Of a stretch of DNA of 64,000 nucleotides, positions 27,180 to 33,648 are shown in pieces (positions within the stretch are counted from its first letter, which is position 1; each line of letters starts with the position of its first letter). The translations under genes were made by a program, and so were the position numbers. A model generated the notes under the pieces. The model did no database searches. It saw nothing but the letters and a program-made list of their open reading frames with translations, and had not been told where the DNA came from. The DNA comes from CAYQJL01 sp964573295 (GTDB lineage: Bacteria; Eisenbacteria; RBG-16-71-46; CAIMUX01; WJJG01), in NCBI GenBank assembly GCA_964573295.1, contig CAZNJE010000022.1, forward strand, positions 7,975 through 71,974. Direction: 5' to 3'.

Positions 27180-28423
27180 GACGCGTCCTCCTCATCGAGC
27201 GTCGCCATCACCCAGGCGCCTTCGCGCCGGGGAATCACCCAGCCGTGGGGCCAGGGGTAGTCAGCACCTATCCGTGGTTCATCATCAGCATCAGCGCCAG
27301 GCGGCCGAACAACGGTCCCACCATCGCCGGAGTCCTCGGCCGGAAACTCGGCGTTCGTTGCCCCGGCTTCGGCCGGGCGCCAAAGGGAACCGGCCGTGGC
27401 GCCGGCACCTTCTGCGGAGCGAACCGGGGCTGGCAGACTCCCATCGCTGGTATCGAGGGCCTGCTCCTCCAACACGTGCAGGAGCCGCTTGATTCCCTCG
27501 CCCGTGTGGGCCGAGAAGGTCAGCGGAGGTTCCTCGCCCAGCTGCGGGAGTGCAGCCCGCGCCTCCTCGCCCAAGAGATCGATTTTGCTGTAGCAGACCC
27601 GGAACGACCGGCGGCCCAGTTCAGGGCTCCACTCGCTCAGTTCCCGGCGCAAGACGGCGTACACGCCGGCTGGATCGGGATCGAGCGCGTCGATCAGAAG
27701 CAGCAGAAACCGGGTGCGCTCGATGTGCCGCAAGAACCGCTGTCCAAGCCCCTTGCCCTCAGACGCCCCTTCGATCAGCCCGGGAAGATCCGCCATCAGC
27801 AGCGTTCGGTAGGCATCGAGTCCCACGATCCCGAGCTTGGGCTCCAGCGTCGTGAACGGATAGTCAGCCACCTTGGGGCGCGCGTTCGATAGCCGGGCCA
27901 ACAGCGTGGACTTGCCGGCGTTGGGCAGCCCCACCAGGCCCACATCGGCCAGCAGCCGCAGCGTCAGCCGCAGCGCCCGACTCTCGCCCCCGGTCCCGCG
28001 GCCGGCGATTCGCGGAACCCGGCGGGTGGGTCGCTTGAAGTGTACATTGCCTCGTCCGCCGCGGCCGCCGCTGGCCAGGAGGACCTCGGCTTCGGGCTCG
28101 ACGGCATCGGCCAACAGCTCGCCGGACTCGTGATCCACGACCACCGTCCCCGGTGGGACCGCGATCCAGATCGACTCGCCCCGGGCGCCAAACATCTGTT
28201 TTCCCATCCCGGGCTTGCCGTTTCCTGCTCGGAACGTGGGGGTGTGCCGCAGGTGGCTCAGTGTGCGCAGGTTTGGGTTGACCCGCAGCCAGACCGACCC
28301 CCCATCACCTCCATCACCGCCGTCGGGTCCTCCGCGTGGGACGAACTTCTCCCTCCGAAAGGAGACGCAGCCCGCGCCTCCCCGGCCGGCCACGACCCGA
28401 ATGGTACACTCGTCAACGAACAT
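27176..28423 (-). CDS. obg: Obg family GTPase (ObgE/CgtA)
   Basis: Ribosome-associated GTPase in 50S assembly and stress control; 415 residues. The glycine-rich Obg domain (1-158: AGRGGAGCVSFRREKFVPRG, GPDGGDGGDGGSVWL, GRGGRGNVHFKRPT) is followed by the G domain: GLPNAGKSTLLARLS (G1), YPFTTLEPKLG (G2), ADLPGLIEGA (G3), YSKIDLLG (G4) and FSAHTGEGI (G5). The C-terminal about 80 residues are a low-complexity variable tail. The ATG at 28423 (MFVDECTIRV) matches the family start. It heads the overlapping HEAT-dprA-lpxL-fah chain. Confidence 0.96.
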   Translation of the reverse strand: MFVDECTIRVVAGRGGAGCVSFRREKFVPRGGPDGGDGGDGGSVWLRVNPNLRTLSHLRHTPTFRAGNGKPGMGKQMFGARGESIWIAVPPGTVVVDHESGELLADAVEPEAEVLLASGGRGGRGNVHFKRPTRRVPRIAGRGTGGESRALRLTLRLLADVGLVGLPNAGKSTLLARLSNARPKVADYPFTTLEPKLGIVGLDAYRTLLMADLPGLIEGASEGKGLGQRFLRHIERTRFLLLLIDALDPDPAGVYAVLRRELSEWSPELGRRSFRVCYSKIDLLGEEARAALPQLGEEPPLTFSAHTGEGIKRLLHVLEEQALDTSDGSLPAPVRSAEGAGATAGSLWRPAEAGATNAEFPAEDSGDGGTVVRPPGADADDEPRIGADYPWPHGWVIPRREGAWVMATLDEEDAS

Positions 28424-28502
28424 GGTTGGGAGCCTTTCGCGTCCTCTCGCAGCCAAGGGGGCCGGCGGCGGGACCTATCCGGGGTGGCTATCCCCCACTC
28501 CG

Positions 28503-28943
28503 CTAGGCCTTGCCTTCCCCGGAAGCCTTGCCTTCCCCGGAAGCCTTGCCTTCCCCGGAAGCCTTGCCTCCGCCCCGAGCGGAATCCTTGCCTCCACCCA
28601 GACCGGAGTCCTTGCCCGAGCCTTCGCCCGAGGATTTGCCGGAGCTCTCGCCGGAGCCCTTCCCCGAGCCTTTGCCCGAGCCGCTCTCGCTACTTTTCGC
28701 TCTCTCACCGGCGTCAGCGCGCGCGCTTCCCCGCTGGGCGGCCGTCTTTGCCGCATCTTCCTTGCGCTTGTAGTCGGTGATGTAGAACCCACTGCCGCGG
28801 AAGATCAGTCCTCCCCCGGGCATGACGACCCGGCGCACCGCACCGCGGCACTTCGGGCAACGCTTGCGCGGTGGATCCGTAATGCTCTGCAGCACTTCGA
28901 ATCGATGCTGACAGCGCTGGCACTCGTAGACGTAGGTCGGCAT
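28503..28943 (-). CDS. FmdB-family zinc-ribbon protein with repetitive tail
   Basis: A 146-residue protein. The N-terminal FmdB zinc ribbon has MPTYVYECQRCQHRFE and RCPKCRGAVRRVV, two CxxC pairs binding zinc, followed by GGGLIFRGSGFYITDYKR, typical of the family. Residues about 75-146 are a Gly/Ser/Lys/Glu low-complexity tail whose last 20 residues are exact hexapeptide repeats (GKASGE). Many FmdB proteins have a short disordered tail; this one is long. The regulatory role assigned to FmdB is only weakly supported. It sits between coaD and obg, same strand. Confidence 0.85.
   Translation of the reverse strand: MPTYVYECQRCQHRFEVLQSITDPPRKRCPKCRGAVRRVVMPGGGLIFRGSGFYITDYKRKEDAAKTAAQRGSARADAGERAKSSESGSGKGSGKGSGESSGKSSGEGSGKDSGLGGGKDSARGGGKASGEGKASGEGKASGEGKA
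28507..28560. repeat. 18-bp perfect tandem repeat, three copies, in fmdB
   Basis: GCCTTGCCTTCCCCGGAA is repeated at 28507, 28525 and 28543, then continues with variants. It is in frame, encoding Gly-Lys-Ala-Ser-Gly-Glu, and likely length-variable among relatives. Confidence 0.9.
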
Positions 28944-29064
28944 CCAGGTAGATCTCCTCTCTGCTTCTCTCCGGGCGTCGTGCCCGCCGGCTGCTTGCCG
29001 GTTCCGATGCCCACCCCTAGCGACCGATAGCATTCTGCATGCCGGTGCTCCGGGGACACCTCCC

Positions 29065-29574
29065 TCACTGCGCCCCGTCGAAGTGGTCCTCGAGCGCGGC
29101 AGCGACGTTGGGAGTCACGAAATCCTCGACCTGGCCGTTGCATCGGGCCACTTCCTTCACCAGCGTCGAGTTCAGGTAGATGAACTCTTCACCCGGCATC
29201 AGGAACACCGTCTCGATATTGGGCCAGAGGCGTTTGTTCATGAGGGCCATCTGAAACTCGTACTCGAAGTCCGAGATCACCCGTAGACCCCGCACCACCA
29301 GCCGAACGCGTTCCTGCTTCGCGAAGTCCACGAGCAGCCCCGTGAACGGCTTGACGATCACCCGCTCCCGCAGGTGCGCCGGCAGCGCTTCTTCGATCAG
29401 GCGAACCCGGTCATCGATGCCGAAGAGCGTTTGCTTGTGATGGCGATCCGCCACAGCGATCAACAGCCGGTCGCACAACAGGAGAGCGCGCCGGGCGATA
29501 TCCAGGTGTCCCCGCGTCACCGGATCAAACGTGCCCGGAAAGAGGCCGACGTTACAATGCGCCTCGGAGGCCAT
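29065..29574 (-). CDS. coaD: Phosphopantetheine adenylyltransferase
   Basis: Penultimate step of coenzyme A synthesis: transfers AMP from ATP to 4'-phosphopantetheine. The 169-residue protein has the nucleotidyltransferase GLFPGTFDPVTRGHLDIARR with its T/HxGH-type motif, KQTLFGIDDRVRLIEEAL, VVRGLRVISDFEYEFQMALM then NKRL, and the YLNSTLVKEVARCNGQVEDF region with the ISSS-equivalent loop as NSTLVKE. The ATG at 29574 is 3 bp after the rsmD stop; the rsmD-coaD pairing is very common in bacteria. Confidence 0.96.
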   Translation of the reverse strand: MASEAHCNVGLFPGTFDPVTRGHLDIARRALLLCDRLLIAVADRHHKQTLFGIDDRVRLIEEALPAHLRERVIVKPFTGLLVDFAKQERVRLVVRGLRVISDFEYEFQMALMNKRLWPNIETVFLMPGEEFIYLNSTLVKEVARCNGQVEDFVTPNVAAALEDHFDGAQ

Positions 29575-29577
29575 GGC

Positions 29578-30174
29578 TCACTCCTTCTCTTCAAGACAAC
29601 GCTGTTCCACAACCAGGCGTGTTTTCCCGTAGGACCGCTCCGGGAAACGGCGCCATCGGGCCGAGACCGTCCAATCCGGGTCGGTCGTACGGCACTCGAT
29701 CGCGCGGATCGCTTCCTGGGACCACTCGATCCCGGCCGCATGGTCGAGCGCACCCGCCAACTCCACCGCCAACCCCCCGTAGGGCGGGTCCGCCAGCACG
29801 AGGTCGGCCCCGGCCGCCGCTCCCAGCTCACCACGAAGAAAGGCGAACACGTCCCCGGCGATCACCCGGCAGCGGGCCTCCACGCCGAGGGCGGCGATGT
29901 TGGCCCGCAACGCCTGCAGCGCCTCACCGTCGCGCTCGACGAACACGGCCGCGACGGCACCCCGGCTGAGTGCTTCCAGGCCCAGTCCGCCGCTACCGGC
30001 GAAGAGATCGGTCACCCGGGCCTCCGGAATCCATGCCTGCAGCCGGCTGAAGAGTGCCTCACGCACCTTGCCCTGTGTGGGGCGCAAATGCAGACCGGGC
30101 GGCACGTGCAACCGCTTCCCGCGCCACGTGCCCCCCGTGATCCGCAACCGCGGTTCTGTGACCTTGCCGGACAT
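29578..30174 (-). CDS. rsmD: 16S rRNA (guanine-966-N2)-methyltransferase RsmD
   Basis: SAM-dependent methyltransferase of 198 residues acting on G966 of 16S rRNA. Evidence is LRITGGTWRGKRLHVP, RPTQGKVREALFSRL, motif I VTDLFAGSGGLGLEALSRGA, VFVERD, and the catalytic LADPPYGG (DPPY). The ATG at 30174 is preceded by GAGG. It lies between tatA and coaD. Confidence 0.95.
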   Translation of the reverse strand: MSGKVTEPRLRITGGTWRGKRLHVPPGLHLRPTQGKVREALFSRLQAWIPEARVTDLFAGSGGLGLEALSRGAVAAVFVERDGEALQALRANIAALGVEARCRVIAGDVFAFLRGELGAAAGADLVLADPPYGGLAVELAGALDHAAGIEWSQEAIRAIECRTTDPDWTVSARWRRFPERSYGKTRLVVEQRCLEEKE

Positions 30175-30185
30175 GCCGCCTCGAC

Positions 30186-30485
30186 CTACCGTTCGTCCGG
30201 CCCACCGGCCGGCTCGTCTCGTCTGGGTTGCTTCTCGCATGCCTCCGGCGCATCGGGCGTACCCGGTACATCCGGCGGCTCGGATCGGCGGCGCTGGTCG
30301 TCTGCGGACACCGAGTCTTTCAGCATTTCGAGATCGACCTCGCGCTGGACTTCGTTGATCGCGCGGCGAACATCACCCATCGCCTTGCCCAGGGAACGGG
30401 CGATCTCCGGAATTCTCTTCCCACCGAAGAGCAGGAGTGCCACCAGCAAGATGACCAGCAGTTCCTGGGTGCCCACCCCGAACAT
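30186..30485 (-). CDS. tatA: TatA/TatB-type twin-arginine translocase subunit
   Basis: Small membrane protein (99 residues) forming the pore or receptor partner of the Tat system that exports folded proteins. It has a single N-terminal helix (about 5-20, TQELLVILLVALLLFG), the FGGKRIPEIARSLGKAMGD hinge and amphipathic helix, then a charged hydrophilic tail (about 50-99, Pro/Glu/Arg-rich). The ATG at 30485 follows GGGAGGA. It could function as TatA or TatB; the FG hinge and lone gene favour a TatA-type. tatC is not in the window. Confidence 0.9.
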   Translation of the reverse strand: MFGVGTQELLVILLVALLLFGGKRIPEIARSLGKAMGDVRRAINEVQREVDLEMLKDSVSADDQRRRSEPPDVPGTPDAPEACEKQPRRDEPAGGPDER

Positions 30486-30927
30486 CGAGTCCTCCCTACC
30501 CCTATCCGCAACCGAACCGTACGAATCTAGCAGATCGAGTCGCGCGCGCCAATTCTCCCGCCCGTCCCGGTCCGCAACCGGGCGCATCCTTCGGCCCCAG
30601 CGCCCCCCCGCCTGGCGAGCCGGCACTGGCCGGTTTCGGCCACCTCGCCCGTGGGCAGTCTGCACTCGCCAGCGTGCAGACTGCGTGTCGCTCACCCTCC
30701 TCCGGCCGTCCGGCGGCCGCGGCATCACGGGAATCCTATCTGTAGTCAGCACCGCATGCCACTGCCTTTCCACAAGTTATCGCACTGGCTCGAGCCAACC
30801 AACCACCGGGCCGAGGGGAATGCGATGTGCAGGCAATAGAAGTGATGAACCATGCCACTTTGGCTGGGCGGCCCCGCGAGGGCGCATCCGGCCGGCGGGG
30901 CAACAGCTACCAGCGGGGACCGAAGCC
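30486..30927. other. Divergent intergenic region between tatA and the minor-pilin operon
   Basis: About 440 bp without a supported gene. It holds a 10-bp inverted repeat related to the pilA upstream palindromes (30655-30684). A GC-rich hairpin GCCCCGC/GCGGGGC lies near 30867-30898, just before the first minor pilin. I do not see a convincing -24/-12 promoter. Confidence 0.6.
30655..30684 (+). promoter_or_regulatory. Inverted GCAGTCTGCA repeat, candidate PilR-type site
   Basis: GCAGTCTGCA (30655-30664) and TGCAGACTGC (30675-30684) form an inverted pair with a 10-bp gap, about 245-275 bp upstream of the first minor-pilin start. The same word occurs twice upstream of pilA, so a shared activator is plausible. 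Confidence 0.55.
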
Positions 30928-31401
30928 ATGAACCCAGTACCGATCACCCGGCGGCGCCTGCGCTCCTGCGCCGGATTCACGATGACCGAGATGCTGATCG
31001 CACTGACGATTCTGTCGGTCGGCATTCTCTCGGTCGGCCGCCTGTTCATCTTCTCGCAGCGTCACGCCTACTACGGGCGCGCCGAGACCACGGCGGTGTC
31101 CCTGGCCGAGGAGATTCGGGAGAAGATCATGAGCGATAACTACGACGACCTCATCACGATCTTCCACGGCGTCGATACCGACAACCCCGGCTCCATCACC
31201 CTTCCCTGCCAGCTATGGGCCGATCACCTCACCCAGCAACTCGGGTCCAGCGGTCGCGGCGAGGTCAGTATTCTCGACCACACCCAAGACGCAGACATCA
31301 CCGAAGGCATGGTGACCGTCCTGATCACGATCTCCTGGGAAGAGAACGGGGAAACCCGGTGGATCGACATGCGTTTCGCGGTCTCCAAGGTGGGCATCTG
31401 A
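30928..31401 (+). CDS. Type IV minor pilin, PilV-like
   Basis: Prepilin-like protein of 157 residues. A 16-residue leader ends in CAG, with cleavage before F17, Glu at mature position 5 (E21) and a hydrophobic helix (FTMTEMLIALTILSVGILSV). After the helix come AEEIREKIMSD and a short globular domain containing one visible cysteine. It corresponds to minor pilins that prime pilus assembly. First gene of a four-gene plus-strand operon facing the pil machinery. The ATG at 30928 has GGGGA 8 nt upstream. PilV is a family-level label only. Confidence 0.85.
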   Translation: MNPVPITRRRLRSCAGFTMTEMLIALTILSVGILSVGRLFIFSQRHAYYGRAETTAVSLAEEIREKIMSDNYDDLITIFHGVDTDNPGSITLPCQLWADHLTQQLGSSGRGEVSILDHTQDADITEGMVTVLITISWEENGETRWIDMRFAVSKVGI

Positions 31402-31412
31402 CGGGGGATATC

Positions 31413-33032
31413 ATGAGCATTCGGGAGCTGAACCAGAGAACCCGCCCGCGGCGCCCTCGGGCTGCGCAGGGCAGTAACGGGCAGAAGGGATCGGCGCTCT
31501 TGATGGCGCTTCTGATCCTGGGATCGCTGTCGATGATCGGCACCACGATGGTGCTCACCTCGGTCGCCGAACGCCGAACCTCGGGCTACTACCGTGACAG
31601 CCTGCGCGCCCTGGCCGCGGCCGAAACGGGTCTGGCCTTCGGAAAGCGCACCGTCCAGGACATGACCGCCCAGATCGAGGACAGCGACGGCGATGGACGG
31701 CCCGACTTCGCGCTGGCCGACACGCTGTCCTGGGGCGGCACCTACGAGGTCAAGGCGGAGGCGAGCGACATCGCCGGCTTTGGCATTGCCGCCTACCGGG
31801 CCAACGGCTACACCATCGTGGCGGAAGGTCGGTACAACGGCACCGTCCGCCGGGTCAAGGCGGAGATCGTCCACGACAGCTTCCTGAAGTACGCTCGCTT
31901 CGTCGCCGCGGCGGGGACCAACTACAGCTGCGGAGCGGTCCTCACCGGCGAGGTCTACGTCGGCGGCGACCTGGGCGTGCCGACCGGATGCGGCGCCGGC
32001 GCCGTGCAGTTCCTCGAGTTCGTCGCGGCCGTGGGCAACATTCCCAACGCCAACAGCGGCATCTTCTATCGCGGCTATGTCACCGGCGCCGAGCAGATCG
32101 ACTTGCAGAACTCGGCCGACTTCGCGTTGACCCGCAACATGGCCAAGGGACTCGCTGCCGAATGCGACTGCGAAGACACCGGCGAGGTGGGCATCTACTT
32201 CAACATTGGCGGCGGCGTGGATCCCTTGGGAATCGGATCGGGCGCGCTCGACTTCGGCCAGTTCGACTTCTGCAACACCACGCTGGCGCCCGGCGACACG
32301 GTGATCACCTACGACCAGGTGGCCGTCGATCACGGCGTCACCGGCGCCATGCTGCGTGCCTCGGAGTTCAATGGCATCATTTTCTTCGACGGCGACGCCC
32401 CCATCGAGGGCGCCCTCGACGGCAAGAGTGCCCGCAGTCTGTCGGTGTTTGCCAGCGACGATATCCTGGTCACCAACAACATCCGCACCGGCCACACGGG
32501 ATTCGACCCGGTGACCGAGCAGCCCGACGGATCCGGCGACCCCGTCAACGTCGGGCTGATCGCCTACGACTACGTCTATCTCGATCGCTACACGCCCCGG
32601 GTACTGCAGATCGACGCGGCGCTCATGTCCTGCAACAAGAACTGGCGATGCACATCCACATCCGAGAGCTACCATCCGACCGGCGGTCCCGGGCCGCTCG
32701 ACCTCGATCTGGATGGGATCAGCGGCGAGACGCCCTACAACAACGACCCGACTCCGGGCGCGGGCTGGGACGAGCTCAACATCACCTCCGACACCTGGGT
32801 GCTGAACATCAACGGTCCCATCATTACTTACAACGGCGGCAACGCCGCACCGTGGAACAACTCCGGCGTCTTGGCCAATGCCGATGGCCCGACGCGGCGC
32901 TACAACTACGACCTCGATGTCACCGAGTTCCCGCCGCCCTGCTTCCCGGTGCCACTGAACTTGTGGAAGGACGTGAGCTGGACCGAGATCTTCGAAACCG
33001 AACACGCCTTGGCCTACTACCTGCCCAACTAA
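31413..33032 (+). CDS. PilX-like pilus assembly protein with large ectodomain
   Basis: A 539-residue protein with a basic N-terminus and one membrane helix (about 27-47, SALLMALLILGSLSMIGTTM). Next is the PilX-N-type amphipathic continuation (YYRDSLRALAAAETGLAFGK). There is no classical G-F/E5 prepilin site, as is usual in PilX/GspK-like proteins. The remaining about 450 residues form an extracellular beta-rich domain with scattered cysteines (MSCNKNWRCTSTS; ECDCEDTGEVGI). PilX is usually below 250 residues, so this is greatly enlarged. It starts 11 bp after the PilV-like gene, with GGGGGA 6 nt upstream. Confidence 0.8.
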   Translation: MSIRELNQRTRPRRPRAAQGSNGQKGSALLMALLILGSLSMIGTTMVLTSVAERRTSGYYRDSLRALAAAETGLAFGKRTVQDMTAQIEDSDGDGRPDFALADTLSWGGTYEVKAEASDIAGFGIAAYRANGYTIVAEGRYNGTVRRVKAEIVHDSFLKYARFVAAAGTNYSCGAVLTGEVYVGGDLGVPTGCGAGAVQFLEFVAAVGNIPNANSGIFYRGYVTGAEQIDLQNSADFALTRNMAKGLAAECDCEDTGEVGIYFNIGGGVDPLGIGSGALDFGQFDFCNTTLAPGDTVITYDQVAVDHGVTGAMLRASEFNGIIFFDGDAPIEGALDGKSARSLSVFASDDILVTNNIRTGHTGFDPVTEQPDGSGDPVNVGLIAYDYVYLDRYTPRVLQIDAALMSCNKNWRCTSTSESYHPTGGPGPLDLDLDGISGETPYNNDPTPGAGWDELNITSDTWVLNINGPIITYNGGNAAPWNNSGVLANADGPTRRYNYDLDVTEFPPPCFPVPLNLWKDVSWTEIFETEHALAYYLPN

Positions 33033-33049
33033 CTGTAGAGGAGCCACCC

Positions 33050-33577
33050 ATGCAGCCCATGCTCGACACGCGACACGTTCCTCAGGTAACCCGAAGGCTG
33101 AGAGCACGCCCGGTCGGCGCGCGCGGCTTCAGCCTGACCGAGCTCATGATCGTTCTGGTCGTCATGGGCATCATGATGACGATCGCCGTGCCGAACTTCA
33201 CGCGTATGGGCCGGCGCGACAAGGTCGAGTCGGTGGCCTACGACTTCCACCGCGCCTTTGCCCTGGCGCGTCAGAAGGCGCTGGCGAAGCGGACCCAGTA
33301 CAAGGTGACGCTGAACCCGTCCGGTCACAGCTTCGTGGTACAGCGGCGCGATTCGGGAAGCTGGGTCAATGACCCAGCCGACCCGAAGACCTGGGACGCC
33401 GCCGTGAACCTCGTCTCCGAGTGTGGCGGCAACGCGTCGAACGTGGACATCGTGCTCGAGCCGCAGGGCACCGTGGCCGCCGCGGATTCGCCCGTTCGAC
33501 TGACCTTTACCAACGCCCACGGCGATACCGCCCGGGTGAGCCTGGTGCGCACCGGGCGGATACGAGTTTTGCTCTAG
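33050..33577 (+). CDS. Type IV minor pilin, FimT/GspH-like
   Basis: Prepilin of 175 residues with a long 26-residue basic leader, cleavage G26-F27, E31 at mature position 5 and helix FSLTELMIVLVVMGIMMTIA. It is followed by the GspH/FimT-type YDFHRAFALARQKALAKRTQ and a beta-sheet C-domain. FimT-like pilins in some bacteria bind DNA during transformation; whether this one does is unknown. It lies 17 bp after the PilX-like gene with GAGGAG upstream. Confidence 0.88.
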   Translation: MQPMLDTRHVPQVTRRLRARPVGARGFSLTELMIVLVVMGIMMTIAVPNFTRMGRRDKVESVAYDFHRAFALARQKALAKRTQYKVTLNPSGHSFVVQRRDSGSWVNDPADPKTWDAAVNLVSECGGNASNVDIVLEPQGTVAAADSPVRLTFTNAHGDTARVSLVRTGRIRVLL

Positions 33578-33648
33578 CGGTGCCGCGCGCCCGGTCACCG
33601 ACCGCGTGCGCGCCGCCGCCCTGGGGGAACCAGCAGAAGGGGGATACT

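Noticed and set aside
30893..30909. GG-N10-GC sequence just upstream of the first minor pilin
   Set aside because: Only the GG and GC match, and it would place the transcript start within about 10 nt of the start codon, over the ribosome site.
30685..30927. Riboswitch (c-di-GMP type) ahead of the minor-pilin operon
   Set aside because: I looked for the conserved GGCAAACC and GACGCAAAGCC-type elements and did not find them; only a GC-rich hairpin is present.
31224..33107. Long minus-strand reading frame opposite the PilX-like gene
   Set aside because: The plus strand has a membrane helix, operon spacing and ribosome sites; the minus reading is a Val/Gly-rich shadow.
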